From: Pyropia yezoensis
Taxonomy: Eukaryota > Rhodophyta > Bangiophyceae > Bangiales > Bangiaceae
Length of the DNA: 64,000 nt
Reading direction: 5' to 3'
NCBI GenBank assembly: GCA_009829735.1
Contig: CM020619.1
Coordinates: 22,066,671 to 22,130,670, forward strand
Below, piece after piece: positions 41,152-52,884 of the stretch. Position 1 is the stretch's first letter; each line of letters opens with the position of its first letter. Position numbers and translations under genes: made by a program. A model generated the notes under the pieces. That model did not search any database, was not told where the DNA came from, and was given only the letters and a program-made list of their open reading frames with translations.

Positions 41152-41641
41152 CTACTTCTGTTGTCCGGAGAACACGAGAGTTGAAGGCTCGAGTGAGGAA
41201 GGCCAGAAGCTAGTCCCAGTCTTCTTGATGCTCTTCAACGTAGGTCCGAAGCATGTCCCCTCGGGTCCGATTGAATCGTTGCACTTGGCCGCTCGTTTGT
41301 GGGTGATACGTCGTAGTAAACAAGTTTTTGATACCCATCTGGTCACAGGCTCCTTGGAAGAACACGGATGCAAACTGGGGACCGTTGCCGGCTAAGAAGG
41401 AGTCCGGAGGGCCAACGGCAGCTATCAAGTATTAGCAGAAGGCCGACGTATCGTCCAGGACCGTGATGGTTCTTAGCGGGATTGCTCGGGTGAACTTAGA
41501 GAACCGGTGACAGATAATGATAAGATATGGGCTGCCACTGGATGTCTCAGGTAGGGGCCCCAGGATGTCCATACTCAAGCTTGCAAAGGGTTCCGCCGCA
41601 GGAAACAGGCGTAGCACAGAAGTCTTCTTCCTCTGGGTCAA
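41152..41641 (-). pseudogene. Integrase core, family C, fragmented
   Basis: 41641-41432 has SMDILGPLPETSSGSPYL (first Asp) and FSKFTRAIPLRTITVLDD. 41428-41210 has GPPDSFLAGNGPQFASVFFQ, where the Asp position of SDNGxQF reads Ala, then TTTYHPQTSGQVQRFNRT, where the Glu position reads Gln. Stops near 41430 and 41210 split the gene. It is catalytically dead. Confidence 0.8.
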
Positions 41642-41653
41642 CCGGTTCCTCGC

Positions 41654-42889
41654 TTAGGAGATACAGGACTCTAGATGCTTGTGGACGGCACTTTCCATTG
41701 TTTCCCAGGAGAAGTGTCTCCGCATCGAGACATACATTTGGTTGATGCCAGGGTGTCCGGCCTGAGGAGACGAGTGTTCCAGGCGGTGGATGTCAGCCCG
41801 TAAGTTTTCGGGTACGTAGACTTGAGTTGCCCCATCGAAGGGGGATACCCGTATCAGGAGTCCATCCGTTGACTCGGAGAAGCGACTATTCCGGTTCAGG
41901 TCCATCTGGTGGCGGAGCTCCATGTAATGAGGATTCTTCAGCTGTGGCTCCAACATCCGGTGAATGGTTACCGGCTGGTGGGCTTCAGGCAACTCGTTCA
42001 AGGGAGCGTGCCAACCACGTCCGACATTAGGGAGGATAAAACAGGGTATTTCCTCCGGGATAGGGCCCGTATCGGCTGCAGGAGTCTCCAACTGGGACAT
42101 GGTGTCGGCGCAGTGGTGATCCCTCCCTGCTCTGGTGCAGACCTCGAACTTTAATTTCGAGAGGCGTAGGCGCCACAGGGCGACGCTTCCTTGGCTGCTG
42201 GCCATGCATAGCAGCCACCTCAGGCTGGCGTGTTCCGTCCGGATGAGAAACTCATATCCTTCAAGATGGGGGCGTAACAGGAAGCAGGCCCAGACTACTG
42301 CCAAGCACTGGCGTTCCGTCAAGGGATAGGTCTTGTCTGCTAGAGTCATAGCGCGACTGTGGTAGCCAACCGGGTGGAAGTGCCCATCAGGTTGATGCTG
42401 GAGAAGAGAGCAACCCACTTGAACGCCACAGGCGACAGCCTCCAGGACAAACTGGCCCTCCCGCTTGGGTAGCGCCAGTACTGGAGTCGTGGTCAGGCGC
42501 TTCTTTAGCTCCTCGAAGGCGGCCGTCTGCTTCTCGTCGAACAGCAAGAGTTGTGCGGGGAGCTTGCTGCTGGTGAGCTTGGTCAACGGCCTGGAAATAA
42601 GGGCATAGTGCCGTACGAACCGGCGGTGGACGTTGCACATGCCCGGAAAGCTCTTGAGTTCCTTCTGGGCCTTAGGTTGGCGGGCTTGCCGAAGGGCCTT
42701 GATATTTTTCTCGTTGACCCGAAGCTCCCCAGGCCTCAGCACGTGCCCCAGGTATTCCACCTCAGTCTCAAACAGGTGGTACTTTTCTGCCTTGATGGTA
42801 ACTCCAGCCTTGTACAGGAGAGCGAGGACCTCTCGGAGGTGCTCTAAGTGTTCCGCCGGGGTCTTGGAGAAGACGATGATATCGTCCAA
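41654..42889 (-). pseudogene. RT palm/thumb, RNase H and integrase zinc domain, family C
   Basis: 411 residues. The YLDD box straddles the start (DDIIVFSKTPAEHLEHL). Thumb: FPGMCNVHRRFVRHY. RNase H: the first catalytic Asp position reads Val (FVLEAVACGVQVGC), with Glu in LTERQCLAVVWA and FLIRTEHASLRWL where Asp is usual. Zinc domain: HRLEHSSPQAGHPGIN and CIS at the end. It is non-functional. Confidence 0.8.
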
Positions 42890-42907
42890 GTAAAGCAGAC
42901 ATGTCCT

Positions 42908-43165
42908 TTATCTAAGTGCCGACAAGATGATGTCGATCGCTCTCTGGAAGGTAGCCGGGGCGTTAGTGAGGCCAGAAGAAAGACGCTTGCACCGGAATAG
43001 CCCCACGTGGCATGAGAAGGTAGAAATGTCCTTGTCCTCGTCGGCTAGAGGGATCTGCCAGGTGCCGGCATTACAATCCAGTGTTGAAGAGAGGCTGGCA
43101 TCACCGAGGAAGTCGATGCAATTATCCATCCGGGGTATCGGGTATACATATGCGAGGCACGTCAA
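42908..43165 (-). pseudogene. RT N-terminal fragment, family C
   Basis: YPIPRMDNCIDFLG, STLDCNAGTWQIPLADEDKD, CKRLSSGLTNAPATFQRAID. It ends in a TAA just before the YLDD segment of 41654-42889. The element is truncated upstream of this point. Confidence 0.8.
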
Positions 43166-43170
43166 ACAAT

Positions 43171-44220
43171 TGGGGGGGGATGGCCGCCTGTTCGCGTCCG
43201 ACGCCCGCCGTTTCCAACCCCATCAGGGCACCCCCTTCGGACAGCGACACATAATTTAAATAATTGGCCCAGCCCCCCCCCCGCGTGGCGCCCCCCGAGC
43301 GCGGGGGGGGAGTGGACTCGTCGCGCGGATACCGCCCGCGCGTGCCCGTCAGATGGCGCGTCCGAACTGGGCCGCCCACTCGTCCCGCAAAGGCCGGGTG
43401 CGCCCGCGCTCGCGATGCTGAGCACGACGATCACCTCGACCGTCTCCCGACGGCGCCCCATCCCCCGGTGGTGGCGGGATGGCGCGCTCGCGCGCGCGCG
43501 CGCGCGCGCCTCACCCCCCCCCCCTATCCTCCGCCCGCTCGCCCCCCCCTCCCCCCTCCCCTCCCACGACTCTACGCGGGCGGCCACCGGCCCGCGACGG
43601 CCTCCACCGACGCTCGGCCGCGCCTATGACATGGCACCGAAAGGGGGGAGCGTCGGGCTGCTGGACGGCGACCCCTCCTCCATGGTCACCCCGGGCGCGG
43701 ACGAGGCGGCGGTGGCGGCGGCAGTGGCCCTCGCCACCGACCCCTCTGCCCTCCCTGTAAGGCGCCGAGTGCGCACGAGGGTAGTCGCCCCGCTCGGCCA
43801 TCCGGGCCCAAAGCTCCCCCCCTCTTTGTCTTGTGGCTGGCTCGGTACGTTATGGGTGCTCCACGCGTGGACATGGGCAGCCTCTTGCTGCGCTGGGCCT
43901 TACGGGGGCCAGAGCGGTACGCTTGAGAGGGCAGGGGGCCGCTCCCGTCACGCGCTCGTGCGTTGCTCGACGACGAAGGAGGGAGCCCGAACGGACACTT
44001 TCTGTGCGCTGCAAGGCTTGGCCACGCGCGGCGACCACACAGCGGCCCCGATCCCGTTTCTCATTAGCCCACTCTGTCTGGCAGGATTCTTCGGGTGTAC
44101 TGTGTCGTGTTTCACGCCTTTTGTCCCTTGGCGCGCGGGATGGGTGGTAGAGGCGGCCGACGCCCACGCGCGGAGAGCCCGCCGGCTCGACGTCGCCGTC
44201 GCGGGCCGTTGCCTGCGACG
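43171..44220. other. GC-rich spacer with alternating CG run
   Basis: No supported gene. An alternating (CG)n tract spans about 43490-43508. C-rich blocks flank it (43513-43560). The right part precedes the Crypton ORF. Confidence 0.4.
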
Positions 44221-47200
44221 ATGCCGGCCGCCCGTGGCGGTACTGATTTGGGTGGTGGCGCCCCCTCCACGTCTCGGGGGCCCACCAGGGCTTCCGCTGG
44301 CGCCCCAGCCGCCCTTGGCGCTCCCGCGGAGTCCCCCCAGCCGGTTGTGCCTGCGGCGGGCGCGGTGAGCCCCACAAGAGGCCCGAGTGGCCGTCGGTCG
44401 CGCGAGCTGGCTGCCCCGGGTGCGCCGCCAGGTCGCGCTAGGGCTGGATCTTCCGCGGAGGACCCACCCGCCGGTGCTGCCGCCCCCGGTCCGCCACATG
44501 CTTGTGAGCCTGCGACCGAGGGGCCTGCTTGTGGCCCACCCGTGGCCGAGGGGGCGACTGGTGGGGTGGCGCCTGGGCGCGACGTCACTTTGCCGGGACG
44601 AGCCGCTGACGCCGAGAGAGACCTTTTGGCCCCCCCCGTGGTGCATGTGCACGGCGGCCCGAGGGGGGAGGATGCGGGAGAGCGGTCAGCTGACTTCCTT
44701 CAGTGGGTCGACCGCGCAGAGGCCATTACAGCGCGCAACCTAGTGAGCCGCCTGTTTGTCATCCTGCCTGAGACCGCGGCTCGCTTCATTCGCTTGGGGT
44801 CTCTGTACTCGGCAGCCGCCCGCGAAGCATCCTCGGCCACGGTCGGTGCCGGCACAGGTGGAGGACACAACCGAGCCCGTGGGGGAGATGCACAGGGGGC
44901 GGTGGGCGCTGGAAACACCGGGGGGGACGGGCTGAGTGGCGACGGCCGTGGCGCCGCGGCGACCCGCCGCTTCCCACCCGATGATGACCGCACGCCGGCT
45001 TAGCGCGCCCGGGACGCTGCCACGTACGAGCTCATTGTGGGCATCGCCAACCACGGAGTCGGTTTTGGCCTCACGCTGGCGAGCCAGAGATCCGTGGCCG
45101 AGCACGCCCTCCACCTGGCGGAGTCGGGGCAGCACGACGCTGTGGCGGCCGTTTCAAGCGCCATCAAGAACGCGTGGCTGCAGCACACTGTCAGCGCGAC
45201 TAACAGCGGTTTGAAGCAGACGATGCAGACGTACAGGCCGTGCGTCCAGCGGTTCTGCCAGTGGGCGGAGAACGAGTACGGGGAGGGCGCCTCGGCAATG
45301 CCCGTAAGCCGTAACGCGGTCGTGGCCTTCCTGGAGGCGGAAAAGCTGCGCCGAGTGTCAAGGCGTAAGCGCCCGAGGGTCGACGATGACGGTAGCGAAG
45401 GCGACGGCGACGCGGTGCAAGGAGGCGACGACGACCCCCCCCCCCCCCCCGCTCTTCCCCATGATGCGACCACCACCATCGGAGCGGGTGGTGGCTCGCC
45501 ACCGCTGCCGCCATCGCGCGCGCCGCGCCCAGCCGCGGCCGCTGGTGGGGCGCCGGCTGGGCCATCCGCGGCCGCCCCTGTGGCGTCCGAGCCACCCGCT
45601 GCCAAAAACCTCCCGCCGCGGGTGGGGCCCATGGTGCTGACAAACTGCCTGAACGCCCTTTCGAAAATTGGGTCACTTTTTAATCTGCTGTGGAGCGCCA
45701 GCAGCTGCGAGTGCTGCGCGCGGTGGCGGGTCGACGAGTTCTTCTCCGCCGGGAGCTTCCGGCCGGCGGTGTCGGTGGTTGGGCAGCGGCGGCGTGAGGC
45801 AGTTCTGCAGCGCCAGGCGACGGGCTCCAACAAGGCCATTGGCCAGCGCGACGCCGCCATCACTGACGCACAGAGGCGCGGCGTCGCCCGCGAGCTGCTG
45901 CTGGGCGCGCGGACGGCGGGCCAGTTCCTCCTCAAATCGCTGATCAACGCCCTGTTCATCATGACGTTTGCGCTGGAGGCGCGTGGCGCCACCACGCGCG
46001 GTCTCGTCTGGAGTGACCTGGCGCTCCGCAAGTTTGAGGCCATGTTATCGGCAGGGGGGGAGGCGCTCAACGTGCTCTGTGCGTACATCTCTGCCACCAA
46101 GACCACGGAGGGAGCCGCGCACTGCATTGATTGTTTGCCGCACGTGGGCCCCTGGCTGTGCCCGTTTGGCGCAGTGGCCGACGCGGCGGTGGCTTTGTGC
46201 CACGCGCCGGGGCAGGACCCGACCGTGCCCCCCGTCGACCTGTTGCCCATCCTACGCCCCAACGACGAGGAACCACAGGCGGCAGGCGTCCGGCCCGACA
46301 ACTACCGAGAGGCTGGCATGGCGTTTGGATTCCGGCTGTGGTACCGGCTGCTGATGTTTCTGTCGCCACGGGGGGGGCTGTTCAAGGAGATGATGTACAT
46401 GTACCACAACGACAACATGAGCAAGGTGATGATGGCCATGGGGGTGCCCGACTGGGCGGCCAAGACGCACATCTGCCGCAGGGCGGCCGCGCAGAGGGGC
46501 ACGGAGGCGGGGGCGTCGGAGTCGCACAACAAGCGCCAGGGGCTATGAAGCCAGGGGATGGCACGCGGTGCGTACGACGCGCCCATCCCCAACATGTGGA
46601 TGACGCTGGTGCTCTCGGGTCGGCCCCTGACCTGCAAGTCGCCATCTACGCCGCGTCTCAGCGTGGAGGTGCCACACGCGCTGCCCTCTAGTCTCTTCAC
46701 CTGGCTGGATCGCGAGGAGGACGCGTAGGGGGCGCGCAGGGCCGCGGACCAGTCTCAGGTAGACGCCGCGCTGGTGGACTTTCTTCACCTGCTCCGCACC
46801 ATGCGATCCGTGTACATGCCACTGGTGGCATCCCGTTGGACGCGTACATCCTCAAGCACCCCCTGCTTGCTCGCTCCGAGTTTGCGAGCTACGCGGCAAC
46901 CATGATGACGACGCTCACCCACGCCGCGGACCGCGCCAGCGCGGCGGCGGCCCAGGTTTTCCGCAGCTTGCGCACACCGTCGAGGCGGCGGTGGAGGCGG
47001 CCGCGACCAACACGATGGCACAGCTGTCGGACGTGCAGCGCCACCTCTCCCGGCAAATTGACGCGGGCACCGTGGCGGTCAAGGCCCAGACCTTGTCCAT
47101 CGCCGCCGCCGTGATGTACAACACTGACGCGGAGGTGGCCATCGTCAATACGCACACCACCCAGGAAGTGGCGTCGCTGCACGTGGAGGTGGCACGCCTG

Positions 47201-47785
47201 ACGGACATCGTCGTCTTCATGGCGCAGGGCAAGCTCCCGCAGGCGGTGCGCGCCTCACGTGGCCTCGCACGGAACCCCAGCGTGCCCACTGGGGCACTGC
47301 AGGCGCTGTCGGCGATGTCTCTGCCGCCGGCCGTGCGCCACGCGTCGACGGCGCCCACCCGCATGGCCACGGCGGCTGCCAACGTCGTACCTGTGGCGCT
47401 GCTGAAGGATCGGGACAACGTACGGCAGCTGCAGGTGCAGAACAAGCTCAACGGCGTCCTCGTCTACGACGAAAATGGCCACTGTGTACCGCTGCTGTCG
47501 ATGGAGAAAAACCTCTCGTGGAAGGAGGCCCTGGACGAGTACGCCGTGGGCCTGTGCGGGCGTGCGTCCATCCGGGAGGTGGAGCAGCGCTTCGGGTTGC
47601 GCTGGCGTCTGCTCGTCCCAGACCAGGCGGTGAGGACCAGCATTGGCAAGCTCTACTGCAGCCGCCTGGCCTTGTACTGCGCATTCGACAAGGAATACGC
47701 GCGCAGCCACTCGGAGGGGGTGGCAGGCGTTCTGTCTCCCATCAAGCGCACTTTCAATGATATCCGCGGCTCCAAGGCGGCGTAA
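44221..47785 (+). pseudogene. Crypton-type transposon ORF: Ndc10-like tyrosine recombinase plus GCR1_C domain, decayed
   Basis: One frame from ATG 44221 runs to 46728 with stops at 45001-45003 (TAG) and 46546-46548 (TGA) and ends at TAG 46726-46728. The rest continues in other frames (about 46836-46985, then 46991-47785). N-terminus low complexity, then a SAM-like core-binding segment (YRPCVQRFCQWAENEYG, VSRNAVVAFLEAEKLRR), a Pro/Ala insert, and the catalytic region: Arg in LEARGATTRGLVWSDLA, H-x-x-R in THICRRAAAQRGTEAG, and Tyr in ARGAYDAPIPN, which lies after the TGA. The C-terminus (NLSWKEALDEYAVGLCGRAS, VEQRFGLRWRLL) matches the GCR1_C DNA-binding fold typical of Cryptons. Two stops fit TGG to TGA/TAG. 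The element termini were not located. Confidence 0.75.
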
Positions 47786-50770
47786 AACACCATGGAGAAG
47801 GCGTACCCGGCCTGACAGGGTGCCTTGCCAGAGGAGGGGGGATATCAGTAAGAAGGCATTCTCTCATGGTTCCTACCGCCGCAGAGCAACCTTCTCCCCT
47901 CGCCCCCAACACCGCGCCTCCAAACGCACGTAGCGGCCGCCACCTTGTCCGCCTCGGCCAGCAGCGTGGCGCCTCTTGGTGCAACGGACGGGATGCCGCT
48001 CGTCTCCCCCGCTACCGCCGCCATCCCGCCGCCCCTCGGCGCCATGGCGGCAGCCATGGAAATAGCGGTGGCGGCACCGAGTACCGCTGGGGGGGTGACG
48101 GGGGGGGAGCACCTCCGCCGTCAAGCACCCCCACCCAACCGCCGCCAACGCCTCCCATGCCACCTCCACCCCTTGTAGCCCACAGGTGGCCCACCGCGGC
48201 GGGCCACCTGCCGGCCGGCTCCCGACCACCGAAGCAGCCCGCCCTCACCTGGCACGCTGCCAGTCCGACACCCCGCGCGACGCGGCCGCTGGCGTGCAGG
48301 ATCGGTGCTGGGAGCCTGGCGGTGGCAGGGCGACCGACGAGGGGGCATCATCCACCGGCGGCCGGCCACGCTCCCCCAATCAACCCTTCCACACCCGCGC
48401 CACGGCCCCTTGTCGCCGCCGCCCTGAAGGGTGCGGCCAGCACGTTGCCGACCGCAAACGCGACCCCAACGCCACATTCCGCCATTTTCACGTCGGGCGC
48501 CTTGGGGCCATCTCTTTCGGCTGTGGTGACCCATCGGCGGCTGCCCCGGCGGCCACGTCAATTGTGGGGGGGCCCGCGGGGGTGGTCGCACCTCCCGTGC
48601 CGCATCCGCCCTCTCCGCCGCGGCCAGCCGCCGACAATCCGACCGTCGTGCCCGGCCCGGTACCAGACGCCTCCATGCCCACGGCCGCCGCGGCCCACCG
48701 GCGGCCACCAACAGTCGTCGCCAAACCTCGCGTGTCGCCGCCGCGGTCCACCTCCCTGCGGCTGTGGCGGTTGGCGTCGGAGGCTGCGGCAGGGGCGGCA
48801 GTTCGGGCAGCGGCGGCGAAGGCGGCCGATGCGGCGGCGGGCAGTGACCGGAGAGAAGGTCGTCAGTTGATGCGGCGGCGGTCACCACCGCCGCCGTCTC
48901 GGCCACTTCCACGCGGGCCACCACCACCACAACCGCGGGAAAGCGCGCCGCGGCCGCCACCGCAGCCGCCCCCCCGCCCGCCAGCGATCTCCTCACCACC
49001 GCGGCAGCCACCGCTACCCCTACCCGCACCGCCCGCACTGCCGTTGTCAGCTCCAACTGCGCCATCGCTGGCGCCTCGTGCGCTTCCACCCGGCGCGGCC
49101 CGCCTGCCCACAGCGGACCACCACCGACCACCGCGCCGACGAGGGGCGGATGGCATGTGGCTTTTGTGAGAGCACTATTGGTGTCGGCGGCCATTGTGAA
49201 ACGCGTGGCTGATGGGGCGGAGGGGGGAGTGGCGCCAGCGGGGGCGGTAGTGGCGGTGTGGGCGGCACGGTTCCGGCCGCGGGCGGCATCGGCGGTGGCA
49301 AAGGCGCCCCGCCCGACGCCGGCGCGGGCTCCCAAGATGCATAAGACGACTCGGAGAGTGCACAGCTGTAACAAGAATGGTGTGTGGTGGCGTGGTGGTC
49401 TCCGGCGGGGGGGGGCGGGGGGGGCGTTGCCCGCCCTGCTGGCGGCTGTATTGACGTTGTGGCTTGCCCCTGCTGCAAGGGCGATATGCGGGCGGCGCTG
49501 ACACCAGGCGGGTGTGGAGCTCACCAGCGTTGCGGCGATACAGGAACCAGAAGGGGCGGCGGCAGCGGCAGCGGCCTCGGCGTGCCCGTCGTGGCGGCGC
49601 AAGAGCCGGGGTGGCGTGGCCCCCGCCGTCGCAGCGCCGCGGCGTGGACGCCCCGCCCAGTCGCGCATCCCCCATTCCGGGCTCCCCCGACCCTCCCGCC
49701 TACCCTCCCCCCAGGAGAAAGCCTCTTGTCCTCCCTCCCGCCACTTCGCACCGCGCCGGCGGCTGCCGGCCGTGGCCGCACGCCGCCGGCCATGGCGGCA
49801 GCCACAACACCACCAATCGCCGCCGCCGTCGCCGCCGCGCCGTCGCCACCCGCGTCAATGCCCATGGTGTGGGGCGCCGCAGCGGTAGCGTCGGTGAGCA
49901 TCGGGGGGGTGAAGGGAGGGGCACGGGCCCCGCAGCCGAGCACTACCCCTCCCCCGCGCACAATTCTATCAAGGCAATCCCCACATCCTGCCGTCGAAAT
50001 CCAGTCCACAGCGGTCGGCGCCTAGCCCCAACCGCAGCCGCGCCGCCGCAGTCTGTCGCCACCAACGTTTGCCGTTGTGCACCACCCCGCTGCTGGTTTG
50101 GGGGGATGCACGTGTGCGCCTGGCCGTGGCGGGGAAGCGGGCAGGGAGGGGTAACAGCCCCCCGCCACGCGGTACCCTCCCGCCGCGGCCAGCACAGGCC
50201 GCGGAGACGATTCCCGCCGCCTTCCCGTCCTCCTTGACCGGCGCACCGCCGGCTGCAACCCCTGCTGCACAGTCGGCGGCCGCAAACGCCATCACCGCGG
50301 CACGGCCGCAACATGCCGCCGCGGCGGCGACGCGGGGTGCTGCACCAGTCGCCATGTTAGTCGTGGGCGCGATGGGAGGCCTAGATGGCACCGCCCAACT
50401 AGGAGCCACCTCGCAGCCGCCAGCGCCAGCGCCCTCATTCCCACCAGCCGCCGTCGCCGGCCGGTTCGCCACCTCCGGCTGGCCGCCCCGGCCAGACCGC
50501 CGCGGCCGCCGCCGGCGTGGCCGCCTCCTGTCCTCCGCCGCCGCCATCGCAGCCGCCGCCGCTTCCACTGCTGCTCCACCCCCCACGTGCGCCGTGGAGC
50601 CGTCCCGGTCGCCACAAGCACCACGACGGGCTCGAGACGGGGGCGGCGGTAGAGGCCACATTTGCGCGCAGTGGCCTACCCCCTCGGTGGGCGACGACGA
50701 CCAGCAGGCAGCTCCGGCCCGCAGTGCTGCCCACTGGGACGGCCGTCGCTGTGGCCAGGGCGAGCACGCG
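47786..50770. other. GC-rich low-complexity region, no supported gene
   Basis: Very long open frames occur on both strands at once (for example through 48121-49668 on - and 47866-48870 on +). They consist of Pro/Arg/Ala/Gly/Thr without any domain, as expected when stop codons are rare in GC-rich DNA. No promoter or splice signal stands out. Confidence 0.45.
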
Positions 50771-51880
50771 ACGGGGGGGGGTGACGGCCAGGAGATCGAA
50801 TAAGAGGGGGGGGGGGGGGGGGGGGGGGCGCCGCCACCGCGCGCGCCGATGCGATCGTCACCACCACCCGAACGGCGCTGCGGAGGTGAGCCGACGGCGT
50901 CGCCGCCGCTGCGGTGGGTGTTGCGGCCGAGGAAGGGCGGGGGGGGTTGCTGCGGGAAGGGGGGAGGGGGGGTGGCAGGAAAGCAAACGGGGGGGAGGCG
51001 GCGGCAGCAGGGGGGGGGGGGGGGGTGGCGGCACAGGCAAGGGGGGGGGCGTAGCAACAGAGGAATGGAACACTCTGTAGCCGCCTCCACCCCCCGCGTA
51101 CAAGTGAGGGGGGGAAGAGGGAATCTTCGAGGGGTGGAGGCAGAGGGATGGGACACCCTTTAGCCGTCACCACCCCCCCCGCACGAGTGGGGGGGGGATG
51201 GCGTCCGGGAGACGAAAGGAGAGAGGATGGCTGCGGCGGGGGGGGCGGGAGGGGCGCCGCCATTGTGCGCGCCTGCGCGATCGTCACCACGCTCCGGCCG
51301 GCGCTGCGGCGGCGGGCCGGCGGTGTCGCCGCCGCGGCAGCGGGGGTGGCAGCAGAGGGAAGGCGGGGGGGGGGGTGGCGGCAAAGCGAATGGGGGGGAG
51401 TCGGCGACAGAAGCGGGGTCAGTGGGGCGGGTGGCAGCAGCAGAGGTAAGAGGGCGGGGGGGCTGGAGGCAGAGGAAAGGGACCCCCTTGAGCCGCCACC
51501 ACCTCCTCCCCGCTCATCGGGGGGGGGGGGGCGGTCGAAAGGTGGCAGCAGAATGGGGGGGGGGGGGGGCTGGCGGCAGAGGGAGGAAGGGAAGGGTCGC
51601 GGCAGAGGGAAGGGACCCCCTTTAGCCACCACCACCCCCCCCCTTCAAGCGGGGGGTGGGTGGGGGGTGGCGGCCGGGAGATGGAAGGAGAGAGGGTGGC
51701 GGCGGCGGGGGGGGGGGGGGGGCGCCGCCACTGCGCGCCGGTGGGGGGGCTGGGGGGGGCGCGGAAGAAGGGGGGGGCGGAGGGAAGGCGGCAGCTGGAA
51801 GCGGAGGGGTTGGTGGCGGAAGAAGGTGGGGGGGGGGTGGCAGCAGACGGAAGGGCGTTGACTCCCTTGGCCGGTTGGGT
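50771..51880. repeat. Degenerate G-rich repeat cluster
   Basis: Modules recur: GGGA(C/A)(A/C)CC...TAGCCNCCACCACC at about 51067, 51149, 51479 and 51613; GGCGCCGCCA...GCGCGCC at about 50826, 51252 and 51721; GAAAGGAGAGAGG at about 51210 and 51680; and G-runs of 8-20 throughout (longest around 50803-50827). The spacing is irregular (about 80-470 bp), as in an eroded minisatellite or recombination-prone satellite. Confidence 0.55.
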
Positions 51881-52594
51881 GCCCCACCGGACACTGACAG
51901 TCGGACCTCGGATCAGGTTCGATTGTAAGTCGCTCTCGCAAAGTGGGTTTGCTGTTAGTTGTCGCGCTTTTAGCCGTGATGGCCAGAAACCTCACTAAAG
52001 ACGCCCACTGGCAAGCCCTTGTTCCCCCGCCCATGGCTCCAGTACGGCGCTGGATGCCGCCTCGGTTCTTTGTAGTACCCGATTAAAATACTACTATGGA
52101 CGACCACGCGTGAGCTCGACAGCAGACCCCCCTGAGTCGCTCACAGCAGACAGAAGAAGGCGGGGGGGGGCATCGATTTCACAAGATTTGGCGCAGCTGT
52201 CGGCGTACAGCCCGATGTGTGGGCACCTGCCAGACCAGACCAACGGGAGGGCTCTTAGAGGGCCAGGTCGGCGTGCGCGGCGAGCCGACTGGGCCCGTGG
52301 GATCGACCGCCCTGTCTCGAATTATTCCGCGCTGGACACGTGTACATGGGGGCTCCCAAGGACGCGTCTGAGAGGGTGGCGGTGACGCCCGCCGAGATCC
52401 CACAGTCATGGAAACCCCCCTCCCAGTAGGTGCTCATTCGGTCGAACGGGCGACCCCTCGTTCGGCTCCCATTCGGTCAATCGTGATTCCAGCCGAACAG
52501 GACCCGCCATTCGGTGGGGCCCACTTCAGTAATGATTACCCATGATTGGCTCGTCGGCGAAAAGGGGGGGCGGCTGACGCAACCTGTGGGTGTA
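51881..52594. other. No gene recognised
   Basis: The GC content and homopolymers drop after 51890. A CATTCGGT motif recurs around 52433-52514 (CATTCGGTCGAACGG, CATTCGGTCAATCG, CATTCGGTGGGG). No protein or RNA gene was identified. Confidence 0.35.
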
Positions 52595-52709
52595 GTGCGT
52601 CCCGTCAAAAGTGGACGTGCTCGTGTCGTGATCATGTCAATTCTTGGCCACTGGACCAATCAAACCCACAGTACACGACCCGCGCACGTCCACTTTTTAC
52701 GGGACGCAC
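52595..52709. mobile_element. 115-bp inverted-repeat (MITE-like) element
   Basis: GTGCGTCCCGTCAAAAGTGG... (26 bp, 52595-52620) is the inverse of 52684-52709 with one mismatch. It encloses 63 bp without coding potential. The long perfect arms suggest a miniature DNA transposon or foldback; no target duplication was confirmed. Confidence 0.7.
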
Positions 52710-52884
52710 AATAGGTGAGGGTCACGGGCAAGATGTGCGCTGTCTCAGCGTCTTGCAGTGTCCACCAGACCACGGGGTGCGTCTGTCGCCCCCGTCTCCG
52801 CCCGACGTACCCCGTCCTGGTACTGGTGGGGTTGCTGGTGTTGGGGCTCCCCCCTGTCCACTTAATGTGGCGGGGGGGGGCGCC

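Larger units (their letters stand above)
40399..43170 (-). mobile_element. Family C chromovirus, 5'-truncated
   Basis: A third Ty3/gypsy lineage, related to but distinct from family B, read on -: partial RT (from 43165), RT/RNase H/integrase zinc domain, integrase core, C-terminal region and chromodomain (end 40399). Gag, protease and the RT N-terminus are missing. Homology starts abruptly at about 43165 in VYPIPRMDNCIDFLG. LTRs were not found; 40261-40398 holds no recognised sequence. Confidence 0.85.

Noticed and set aside
48121..49668. 515-codon frame on - and long overlapping frames on +
   Set aside because: Several frames are open at once in GC-rich DNA, without domains or supported starts; considered spurious.
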